From NCBI GenBank assembly GCA_002366885.1, contig DFCD01000059.1, positions 11,727 through 19,694 of the forward strand: a stretch of DNA of 7,968 nt, read 5' to 3'. This stretch comes from Verrucomicrobia bacterium UBA3063 (lineage in GTDB: Bacteria; Verrucomicrobiota; Verrucomicrobiia; Methylacidiphilales; Verrucolacustridaceae). Below the pieces are notes generated by a model. It made no database searches, was not told the origin of the DNA, and saw nothing but the letters and a program-made list of their open reading frames with translations. Positions 1 to 6,565 of this stretch are shown one piece after another (the stretch's first letter is position 1; the number at the start of each line of letters is the position of its first letter). The position numbers and the translations under genes are program-made.

Positions 1-1940
1 TCGGTCATGAAGACAAAGTTCCACTTGTGGGTGCGGGCCACGTTGATGCAGTACTCCCAGAACTGGGGGGGCATGCCCTGGCCGAAATCGGCCCGGAGAC
101 CGTCGATGCCGGTGAATTCCTGCGCGGCCGGGGAACTGCCGGCGGGCAGCCCGGTCTGTTCCAGCCAGTAGGGAACGTAGCGCGCGAAATATTTCCAGAC
201 GGCCCGGGTGACGGCCCCGTTGGAGCCGGGCCCGCCGCGGAGATCGGACCAGTCCATGCCGTCCGCCTCGCTGTTCTTGGTGGCCTCGCTCTGCGCCGAA
301 GGGGGATTGCCGGTGACCAGGGCGGAGTAGCGTCCAAAAAACACGTCTTTCACATCCGCCCACTTGCCAAAATCGGTGCGGTCGGGGGCCGTGGCGACGT
401 CGGCGGCGGAGTTGGCCGGGACAGCGTAGGCGGTGCCGGCAGCCCCGGCGGAGGAGTAAAAACGGGCCTCCCGGCTTTTGATCGGATCCGTGGCGCTCCA
501 GCCGGAGGTATTGAGGCCGGCTTCGGCGAAGAGGGGTAGGCCCTGGCTGGAGACCTCACAGTCAAAGGCGGTGTGGTTGAAGGGCGCATCGAGCATCACG
601 TGGATGCCGCGGGCGTCGGCGGCGGCAACAAAGTTGGAAAAGGCCAGCAGGGAGGCGGAGCGGTTGGCGGCGGTGGAACCGCCCGAATTGTAGGCGGTGG
701 TCATCCGCTCATTGACTTCGAAGAAATTTTTCACGGCGTAAGGAGAGCCGGGATCATAGGCCGTCCCGTTGAACATTTCGCGGCCCTCGATGCCATTGGG
801 ATGGATGGGTTGGAACCAGAGCGTGTTGACGCCCAGCTCCCGCAGGGACGCGAGGTTGACGCGGCCGTTGTTGGTGTCCATCAGGGACTCGAAGGTGGAA
901 CGGCCCGCAAAGGTGTTGGTGGTCGCGTTGACGTTGAAGACATTGATTTCGTAAACCTGCATGCTCCGGGCCAGCTTGGGGGCGACGGTGATGCAGTGGT
1001 CCCGCCCGCTGAACCAAGTCCAGTTGGTTTGTCCGCTGATCTTGTAGCGGCCGGTCAGGCGGTAGGCGCCGGTTTTGACCGCATTGGTGGTGAGGGTATA
1101 GGTCCCGCCGGATCCGGTGAGGGGGATGGCCTGAAAGTACCCGTTGGTGGGGTAGATGCCCGAGGTGTATCCGGCCGGCTTGGTATCGGGGGGAGCCGGA
1201 GGAAGGATGCCGTCGTGGATGCCGTCCCCGTCGGCGTCGGCGCCGGCCCGGTCGCGGTTGTTGAGGTTGGTCCAGAGCTCGACCTCGCTGACGGAGACGC
1301 CCGGGGCAAAAGAAATGGTGATGGGAACGGCATCGTTGCTGGCCTCGTTGACGTACAGTTTGCTGGTGGTGTACTCGGCGTTGAGGGTGCCGGTGGAGGT
1401 TGTGGCAACGGTGAAGGAGGCGGAGGCCGACGGGGCGGTGACGGTGAAGGAAAAGGGGCTGGCGGCGGCGGTGGATTGGGTGGCGGTCGTGGCGGTGCCG
1501 CCGTTGTTGTAAATGTAGGTGGGGCTGGTGAAGGGCGCGCTGAAGGTGGTGGCAAAATAGTATTCGAAGAGGGTGCCGACGGTGGTTGGCATGGTGACCG
1601 TGCTTTTCCAGACCTGGACGAAGCCGGAGCCGTTGTTTGTCTCGTTGTTATGCCAGCCCAGGGCGGAGGTTTGCCAGGCGCCGCCGGCCACCCGGTAATA
1701 GAAGGTTCCTCCCGTCTGATTGTTGCCGCCGGTGTTGGCTTTGTAGACACCCTGGTAAAAGGTGACGCTGGCGTTGGTCAAGGGATTGAGGGGATCGCGC
1801 ATTCCGGCGGGGTAGATGCCGGAGGTTCTGGTTTCGGCAGGCACGTGCCAGACGTTGCCGAGCTGGGCGAAGGCGGGCAGCAGGGTGGCGAGCCAGACGA
1901 TTGCCGCAAACCTGGGAAGGGGAATGCGGGGTTGGATCAC
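1..1940 (-). CDS. Secreted GH13 alpha-amylase-like enzyme with N-terminal accessory modules (3' end outside window)
   Basis: The frame is open from a GTG at 1940 to the window edge (646 codons plus two bases). The start begins VIQPRIPLPRF and is followed by a hydrophobic stretch ending LLPAFA, so I infer a signal peptide cleaved after residue 25 and an exported protein. Residues about 26-145 form a Thr/Gly/Asn-rich beta module (YQG, YYRVAGGAW) that may bind starch. Residues about 150-320 look like an E-set/linker region with an acidic DADGDGIHDG motif at 235-244. The GH13 barrel starts near 327 (MQVYEIN, then NTLWFQPIHP). Region I is LDAPFNH (D451, H456) and region II is GLRADF (R616, D618 the predicted nucleophile). 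The last residues read FVFMT, followed by GA, the first two bases of the expected Glu acid (residue 647). The GTG overlaps the upstream stop as GTGA and has no clear Shine-Dalgarno, which suggests translational coupling. Family is secure; substrate (starch, glycogen or maltodextrin) is inferred. Confidence 0.9.
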   Translation of the reverse strand, partial: MIQPRIPLPRFAAIVWLATLLPAFAQLGNVWHVPAETRTSGIYPAGMRDPLNPLTNASVTFYQGVYKANTGGNNQTGGTFYYRVAGGAWQTSALGWHNNETNNGSGFVQVWKSTVTMPTTVGTLFEYYFATTFSAPFTSPTYIYNNGGTATTATQSTAAASPFSFTVTAPSASASFTVATTSTGTLNAEYTTSKLYVNEASNDAVPITISFAPGVSVSEVELWTNLNNRDRAGADADGDGIHDGILPPAPPDTKPAGYTSGIYPTNGYFQAIPLTGSGGTYTLTTNAVKTGAYRLTGRYKISGQTNWTWFSGRDHCITVAPKLARSMQVYEINVFNVNATTNTFAGRSTFESLMDTNNGRVNLASLRELGVNTLWFQPIHPNGIEGREMFNGTAYDPGSPYAVKNFFEVNERMTTAYNSGGSTAANRSASLLAFSNFVAAADARGIHVMLDAPFNHTAFDCEVSSQGLPLFAEAGLNTSGWSATDPIKSREARFYSSAGAAGTAYAVPANSAADVATAPDRTDFGKWADVKDVFFGRYSALVTGNPPSAQSEATKNSEADGMDWSDLRGGPGSNGAVTRAVWKYFARYVPYWLEQTGLPAGSSPAAQEFTGIDGLRADFGQGMPPQFWEYCINVARTHKWNFVFMT

Positions 1941-4900
1941 GGCACGGTGATTTGGACCCGGTAAAACCGGCGGTTCTGCTGGAGGGAGTTGGTGTCGGTG
2001 ACTTCGCTTTCCGCTCCGTTGCCGATTCGGTCGCTCCCCGGGATTTTGGTCCAGAGGCTGAGGTCGGGAGTCGCCTCCACATGGTAGTTGCGGCCCAAGC
2101 GAGTGACAAAACGCACGACGAAGGAGCCGTTCGTCGAGGTGGTGGCTAATCCCAAGGCTCCGGGTTCCGCGGCTCTGGGATTGGTCCCCTGGGCGAATTC
2201 CAGCAGGTTGCTGAGCCCGTCCCCGTCGGGATCGGCGCCCGGATCCTTGATCGAGGCGGGGTCGCTGGCCGTGAAAAAGAGTCCGTTGAATTTGGCCAGG
2301 GTGTTGCGGGTGCTGGGGTTGGCGGTGACGGTGCGGGTGGCGGAGAGGGACCGACCACTGGGGAAGGTGTAGGACACGGTGAGGAGGTGGCTGGTTCCGG
2401 TGCTGCCGTCGTAAAGGTCGGGGATCGGGACGGAGAGTTCGTGGGAAGCGTTACCGGGGCCGAAGGAGCCATAGTTGACCGAAAAGGATGGATAAGACTG
2501 GGCGATGCCCTTGGCGGCAAAGGAGAATCGCCCAAGAAGCTGGCTGGTGCTCAGGCCGGTGGCGAGGTTCTTGGAGAAATAGGCCTTGAGGGTGTAGTTA
2601 TCGTCGACGCGATCCCCGCTGGTTTGCGGCCAGGCGATCGTCAGGGTGACGGGGTTGGCAATGACCGTGCGGGTGGCTTCGAGGGGAAGAAGATCGGGGT
2701 GCTGGTAGACGACCCGGAAGAGGTGGTTTTGGTCCGCGCTGGCGTGGAGGGAATCGGGCAGGGGGATGGCCAGTTCGTGTGCGTCCCCGCGTGGGCCGTA
2801 GCTCCCGTAATTGACCTGCCATCCGGTCTTGGCGAGAGGAGCACCGTTGATCGTGAAGGTGAATCGATCCAGCAACTGCGCGGTGGTGGTTCCATCGGCG
2901 AGGGCCTGGGAGAAGTTGATTTTGAGGAGGTAGCCCGGATCGATCCGTGCCCCGTTAACGGAAGGGTAGGCCACAGAGATTTCCGGACCGAAGGTGCTGA
3001 CGGTACGGGTGAGGGTGGTGAATCTTCCCTCCGCATCGGAGAGGGACAGGTCGGCGGCGGAAGAGGCCTCTTTCAAGCGGATCCGGAGGGTGGCAAGGCC
3101 GGATGCGGGAATGTTGCGGTAGGTGAACCGCCATTCCTTGGTGAAGGTGGTGCCGGAGAGCGTTGCGGGCACCGCCTGAAAAGTGGCCTGAGCCCAGGCG
3201 GAGGCGCCGTTGCCGACGAGCGGATCGTCATTCGCGGCGCTGCTGTCCTCAATCCGGTACCAAACCTCGGTGACGGTTTCGTCGGTGCCGATGACGGCGC
3301 CGTAGCCGGTGCCGCCGACCGAATCGCCTTCCCTGGGATAAAGGATGGCCCCGGTGGGGGGTTGGGCATCCATGTAGAAGGTCTGGACCTCGGTGCGGAA
3401 GATGGAGGATCCGTCGTTGCGACCGACGAAGGCACGGCTGCGCAGGACGTGGAAACCCTCCTCCAGCCCATCCCGCACGGGACCGTAGTCATTGTGGAGG
3501 TTGACCTTCGCCCGGGTGGCGTCGAAACCGTCGATCTCAAAGACCGTTTCCATCTGTTGGGCCATATCAATATCCGCGGAGGAGAACGGAAACACCGGAT
3601 CGGCCGCGCTATTCCGGCTGACGCCGATCTTGTAGCGAAGCACGGTGCCGGCGGGGGAGGCGGGGAGTTCAGCCTGCCAATCCCCGGAGCCGGATGGATT
3701 CTCCACAGCCGGCGCGGTGAAGGTGGAGGTTTTTCCGGATCCGAACAGCCCCTCGGGGTAGCTGGTACCGTTGGTGGTGTAATAGACCCAGACCGATTTC
3801 TGATTGGTGTTGGCATCGTTGACGCGGAAGCGGAGGGTGATGCTCTGGCCGGCCGCTGCGGAGGGAGCGGGGCTCAGCTGGGGTTGGCCACCGGTGGTCG
3901 TGGCGGCAGGATCGTGAATCACGGAAGTGACCCACCGCGCGTTGCCGAGGACCGGGGCGGTGTTGGAAAGGGAAAGGAGCCCGGCCGAACCCACCGTGAA
4001 CTGGTAGCATTCCGAGCCAGGGCTGCCGCAGCCGCTCCGGGAGGCCGTGGGCCCGGCGAATCGCTCGGCCGTTCTCCGTGAAAAACGCATCTGCTCGTAG
4101 CCCAGATAGGTGTCGGTGGATGTTTGCAGGACGGTATCCGTGGGATTGTGGAGATCGGCGGTGGCCCCGGGAGGGAAATCGCGAAGTTCCCCCGAGGAGG
4201 GGCCGAGGCCGAGATGGGAATTGAGGTCGATGCCGCCGTCCAGTTTCAGGCGGATGTTTTCCGCCGATCCGTCCGCGGTGGCGCGAAAGGTGAGGTTTGT
4301 GGCCACGGTGACCCGCGGGATGCGGATGCGGTAGGCCCGGGAGGAGGTGTCGCCGGCGGGGACCTGGTAGGGGTTAAAACTGCTGTCGCCGTTTGTCCCG
4401 TCGGTCCTCCAGTGATCCATCAGGGGGGGCTTTTGGCCGTTTTGCAGGATCTCGATCGGGGAACGTTCCTGTTGGTACCGGGCCCCCTGCCATACCACGG
4501 GCAACCGGGGGTTGTGCCATCCGAAGGCGAACCACTGGCCGGGGGAAACGATCGGCGCCTGTCCCGAGCCATTGACAATCTGGCCCGAGGAATTGACGGT
4601 GACCCGGAAATTCCCCCCGTGGGGAGAGTGGTTGATGAGGGTGGCGCCGACGGGAAAACCGGAGGCAAAGAGGCGGCCTTGTCCGCCGCTCTGGTAAGGC
4701 CGGGCGAGCAGGAAGGCGACGGTGGGTGCGTTCCAAGAGTTGGTGCCCTTGTACTCCGACCAGTCCTCGCGCACCCAGGCGACAAAATTGGTGTCCTGCC
4801 ACTTGGGGGATTGGGTTCCGCGGGCAAAGTCCTGATTCACCTCGAGAGCGGAGACCACGCTGGCGTCGGAAAACTGGCCCAGAAAGCTGACTTGGGCGGG

Positions 4901-6439
4901 CTTGGGAAAATAGTCGGGCGCGGTCGATTCGTTGTATCCGTCGGTGTAGACAATGGCGGTTCCCTCGCGCAGGAGGAGGTGGGCGAAGGCGGCGGGGCGA
5001 TCTGTGGGCCAAAGGTAGTTGTTGTCGTGGGACATGACGTAGTTGACCCGTTGGGAGGAAGTGCCGTAGGCCCCCCAGTTGGCTTGGTCCGATCCGGAAA
5101 GGTTCGACCCGATGCTGTTTTTGACGGTGTTGAGAATCGCATCGTTGGCGATGCGCATGCCCGCCTCCAGATAAGGTCCCTCTGCGGGCGGGGAGCCGAG
5201 ATGCTCGCCGAAAAGAAACGCGTCATTCCGGGGGGATCCGGAGGAGGCGAAAAGGGTGTCCCGGTGGTTGTCCCAGTCGGTGAAGCCGCGGGTCAGGTTG
5301 AACTGCTCCTGGATTTCGCCGGTGTATCCGTAGCCGGAGCGATCCTTGGTGGCGGAATCCCGGGAGCCGAAGAAATCAACCGGGACATGTTTGACCGCAT
5401 CGAGGCGGAAGCCGTCGGCTCGCAGCGTGTGCAGCAGCCAGCGCGCCGAGCGATGAAGCATCTCATTGACGTTTTCCGGGACCGGGTTGCCCATGTTGTA
5501 CTTTCCATCGCCGGCTCCCCAGGTCACGGTGTTGCGTCCGGGTGTGAGGGGGTCGACGCCGGAGTCCGTGAAGGGTTCGGAAGTCTCCCCGGTGTCGTGT
5601 TGCCCGTTGTTGTTGCTGTCCTCGAAATCGAAACGTCCGTTGCCCGCCCCGATCCGGACCGTTCCCTTGAGGTAGCCGATGTCCTGGAACGGCTCGCAAT
5701 CCGCAAAAGGATGCAGGGGAAGGCCGTTGCCGTCTGTCCCGACGGTGAGGTCGGTATCGAGATAGAGTTCCGGGCGGCCGGGATGCCGGATGCCTGTCCA
5801 TTTGGGAAAAGTTTGGCCTTCCGTCAAACCGGTGGGATTGAAGCTGAGGTTGTTGGTGCCTGATTCCAAAGCGAGATCCCAGGCGAAGGGGTTGCGGTAG
5901 AGGACCTGCCACTCGTCGTTCCAGTTCGGCCAGTCGGCGGGCTTTTTCCAGACGTTGTTCGTCGGGTCGCGGACAATGTGAAAATCCTCGGGGACAAAGC
6001 CCGGAATTCCCGGGAACAGTTGGCCGGGCTGGACATTGGAATCCAAGGGGCCGCCCGTGTGGGCCATGACGTTGTCAAAGTAGACGCGAAGGCCGAATCG
6101 ATGGGCCGTTTTCACCAGGCTGAGAAGTTCCGCCTTGGTCCCGTATTTGGTCGGGATGGAGCCGGCCTGATCCCGGTCGCCGAGGTCAAAGCGATCCAGG
6201 GGATCGAAGCCCACGGAATACGTTCCCGCACTCGCTTTGCTGGGGGGCGGGAGCCAAAGCGAGTCGTAACCACGCTCGGCGATCTCCGGGATACGCTTTT
6301 CGATTTCCGTCCAGGAAGTTCCAAAATATTGCAGGATGACTTCCGCCCGGGAATCTGCGGCGGCAAGCAAAGACAAAAAGAGGCTCAGGCAGACCAAAGC
6401 AACGTTCGGGAACCTGCCCGTGATGGTTATGCTTTTCAT
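1937..6439 (-). CDS. Large secreted multidomain GH13 alpha-amylase-like enzyme
   Basis: The product is 1500 residues and predicted to hydrolyse extracellular or periplasmic alpha-1,4-glucans. A signal peptide (MKSITITGRF, then a Leu-rich core, cleavage near SRA|EV at 32) precedes a GH13 barrel. Region I is FDNVMAH (D122, H127), region II DGFRLDAVKH (R345, nucleophile D347), region III LFGEH (acid E412) and region IV VMSHDN (H471, D472), so the catalytic set is intact. About 225 residues separate regions I and II, a long B-domain insertion containing an EF-hand-like loop at 274-285. A domain-C-like section follows to about 690. Then come beta-rich modules, a CGSPGSEC segment near 802-809, Ig/Fn3-like stretches at about 865-1150, tandem repeats at 1153-1375, and a DPDGDGLSNLLE motif at 1403-1414 leading to a short terminal module (YHVEATPDLSLWTKI, FYRVQ). 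This is far longer than a usual amylase (450-700 residues). I chose the ATG at 6439 because GGAAAG lies 7 bases upstream; an in-frame ATG at 6454 would add MERLI but lacks a ribosome binding site. Exact specificity is not readable. Confidence 0.93.
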   Translation of the reverse strand: MKSITITGRFPNVALVCLSLFLSLLAAADSRAEVILQYFGTSWTEIEKRIPEIAERGYDSLWLPPPSKASAGTYSVGFDPLDRFDLGDRDQAGSIPTKYGTKAELLSLVKTAHRFGLRVYFDNVMAHTGGPLDSNVQPGQLFPGIPGFVPEDFHIVRDPTNNVWKKPADWPNWNDEWQVLYRNPFAWDLALESGTNNLSFNPTGLTEGQTFPKWTGIRHPGRPELYLDTDLTVGTDGNGLPLHPFADCEPFQDIGYLKGTVRIGAGNGRFDFEDSNNNGQHDTGETSEPFTDSGVDPLTPGRNTVTWGAGDGKYNMGNPVPENVNEMLHRSARWLLHTLRADGFRLDAVKHVPVDFFGSRDSATKDRSGYGYTGEIQEQFNLTRGFTDWDNHRDTLFASSGSPRNDAFLFGEHLGSPPAEGPYLEAGMRIANDAILNTVKNSIGSNLSGSDQANWGAYGTSSQRVNYVMSHDNNYLWPTDRPAAFAHLLLREGTAIVYTDGYNESTAPDYFPKPAQVSFLGQFSDASVVSALEVNQDFARGTQSPKWQDTNFVAWVREDWSEYKGTNSWNAPTVAFLLARPYQSGGQGRLFASGFPVGATLINHSPHGGNFRVTVNSSGQIVNGSGQAPIVSPGQWFAFGWHNPRLPVVWQGARYQQERSPIEILQNGQKPPLMDHWRTDGTNGDSSFNPYQVPAGDTSSRAYRIRIPRVTVATNLTFRATADGSAENIRLKLDGGIDLNSHLGLGPSSGELRDFPPGATADLHNPTDTVLQTSTDTYLGYEQMRFSRRTAERFAGPTASRSGCGSPGSECYQFTVGSAGLLSLSNTAPVLGNARWVTSVIHDPAATTTGGQPQLSPAPSAAAGQSITLRFRVNDANTNQKSVWVYYTTNGTSYPEGLFGSGKTSTFTAPAVENPSGSGDWQAELPASPAGTVLRYKIGVSRNSAADPVFPFSSADIDMAQQMETVFEIDGFDATRAKVNLHNDYGPVRDGLEEGFHVLRSRAFVGRNDGSSIFRTEVQTFYMDAQPPTGAILYPREGDSVGGTGYGAVIGTDETVTEVWYRIEDSSAANDDPLVGNGASAWAQATFQAVPATLSGTTFTKEWRFTYRNIPASGLATLRIRLKEASSAADLSLSDAEGRFTTLTRTVSTFGPEISVAYPSVNGARIDPGYLLKINFSQALADGTTTAQLLDRFTFTINGAPLAKTGWQVNYGSYGPRGDAHELAIPLPDSLHASADQNHLFRVVYQHPDLLPLEATRTVIANPVTLTIAWPQTSGDRVDDNYTLKAYFSKNLATGLSTSQLLGRFSFAAKGIAQSYPSFSVNYGSFGPGNASHELSVPIPDLYDGSTGTSHLLTVSYTFPSGRSLSATRTVTANPSTRNTLAKFNGLFFTASDPASIKDPGADPDGDGLSNLLEFAQGTNPRAAEPGALGLATTSTNGSFVVRFVTRLGRNYHVEATPDLSLWTKIPGSDRIGNGAESEVTDTNSLQQNRRFYRVQITVP
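2198..2233 (-). other. C-terminal acidic EF-hand-like motif of the large amylase
   Basis: The codons read D-P-D-G-D-G-L-S-N-L-L-E (residues 1403-1414), matching the spacing of a calcium-binding loop with acidic or Asn residues at positions 1, 3, 5 and 9 and Glu at 12. About 85 residues remain after it, including a VEATPDLSLWTKI strand pair and a final FYRVQ. From general knowledge this ending recurs on secreted Verrucomicrobiota/PVC proteins. Calcium binding and any role in surface retention are inferred. Confidence 0.6.
2315..2983 (-). repeat. Tandem pair of about 111-residue domains in the large amylase
   Basis: Two adjacent in-frame units of 111 codons (2651-2983) and 112 codons (2315-2650) lie head to tail without a linker. 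By hand alignment about 49 of 111 residues are identical. Shared landmarks in order are a WP/YP turn, LKxxFS, the QLLxRFxF block, VNYGSxGP, HELxxPxPD, and a closing ATRTVxANP. The pattern of alternating hydrophobic residues suggests a beta-sandwich (Ig-like) fold, though I do not recognise a named family. The units are internal duplicates within a secreted enzyme, so a spacer or glucan/cell-surface binding role is possible but inferred. Confidence 0.85.
5585..5620 (-). other. EF-hand-like calcium loop inserted in the amylase B domain
   Basis: Twelve codons read D-S-N-N-N-G-Q-H-D-T-G-E (residues 274-285), with Asp/Asn at positions 1, 3, 5 and 9, Gly at 6 and Glu at 12, which is the canonical EF-hand loop spacing. 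It sits in the long insertion between GH13 regions I and II. Many alpha-amylases bind a structural calcium near this part of the barrel, but through a different, non-contiguous site. This loop would be an additional one. Ion binding is predicted from pattern only. Confidence 0.6.
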
Positions 6440-6446
6440 GATAAGT

Positions 6447-6452
6447 CTTTCC
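6447..6452 (-). promoter_or_regulatory. Ribosome binding site of the large amylase
   Basis: GGAAAG on the minus strand ends 7 bases before the ATG at 6439. The alternative ATG at 6454 overlaps this element and has no purine-rich sequence at the proper distance upstream. This favours the downstream start, from which the signal peptide begins with the usual Met-Lys. Confidence 0.55.
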
Positions 6453-6467
6453 ATATGAACATAATTC

Positions 6468-6484
6468 GGAAAAATCAGTTTTCC
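6468..6484. repeat. Short inverted repeat near the predicted transcription start
   Basis: GGAAAA, five bases, TTTTCC form a perfect 6-base inverted repeat starting about 9 bases downstream of the predicted -10 box. The position would suit a repressor operator or a small leader hairpin. It is too AT-rich and short for a convincing rho-independent terminator, and chance occurrence is realistic. Confidence 0.25.
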
Positions 6485-6492
6485 AGTAGTTG

Positions 6493-6522
6493 ATTAGACA
6501 AACCCAGGCCAAGTTAGTTCAA
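6493..6522 (-). promoter_or_regulatory. Possible sigma70-type promoter for the amylase pair
   Basis: On the minus strand TTGAAC (6517-6522, four of six matches to TTGACA) is followed after 18 bases by TCTAAT (6493-6498, five of six matches to TATAAT). It lies in the AT-rich gap after ribF and would give a leader of about 45 bases before the ATG at 6439. A promoter is expected here because the genes on either side have unrelated functions. The AT-rich context makes chance matches more likely, so the exact boxes are tentative. Confidence 0.4.
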
Positions 6523-6565
6523 CCGATTAATATGTTGATGGTAAGAATTTTATGCTGGCAAACCG

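Larger units (their letters stand above)
6440..6565. other. AT-rich intergenic region between ribF and the amylase pair
   Basis: This 126-base gap is about 38% GC, against about 63-65% in most of the surrounding coding DNA. It holds the candidate promoter, the short inverted repeat and the ribosome binding site. I found no strong hairpin followed by a T-run after the ribF stop, so no terminator is called for truB-ribF; read-through into the amylase genes cannot be excluded. Confidence 0.7.

Noticed and set aside
573..1964. 463-codon plus-strand open frame opposite the second amylase
   Set aside because: It is a Gly/Val-rich antisense frame, explained by high third-position GC on the coding strand. 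The minus strand has clear GH13 motifs and a signal peptide.
2387..4081. 564-codon plus-strand open frame
   Set aside because: It lies entirely antisense to the large amylase, has low-complexity Gly-rich composition, and shows no recognisable domain.
4124..5863. 579-codon plus-strand open frame
   Set aside because: It is antisense to the amylase catalytic domain, whose four conserved regions are all on the minus strand.
6424..6437. Possible lipoprotein signal at Cys17 of the amylase leader
   Set aside because: The residues before the Cys (A-L-V) do not fit a lipobox, which needs a small residue at -1, and the Cys sits within the hydrophobic core.
6440..6454. ATG at 6454 as the large amylase start
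   Set aside because: It has no ribosome binding site upstream, while the ATG at 6439 has GGAAAG at 7 bases and gives a standard signal peptide. It remains a minor alternative.
6468..6484. Inverted repeat as a rho-independent terminator of truB-ribF
   Set aside because: The stem is only 6 base pairs, four of them A-T, lacks a following T-run on the minus strand, and lies about 80 bases past the ribF stop, downstream of the candidate promoter.
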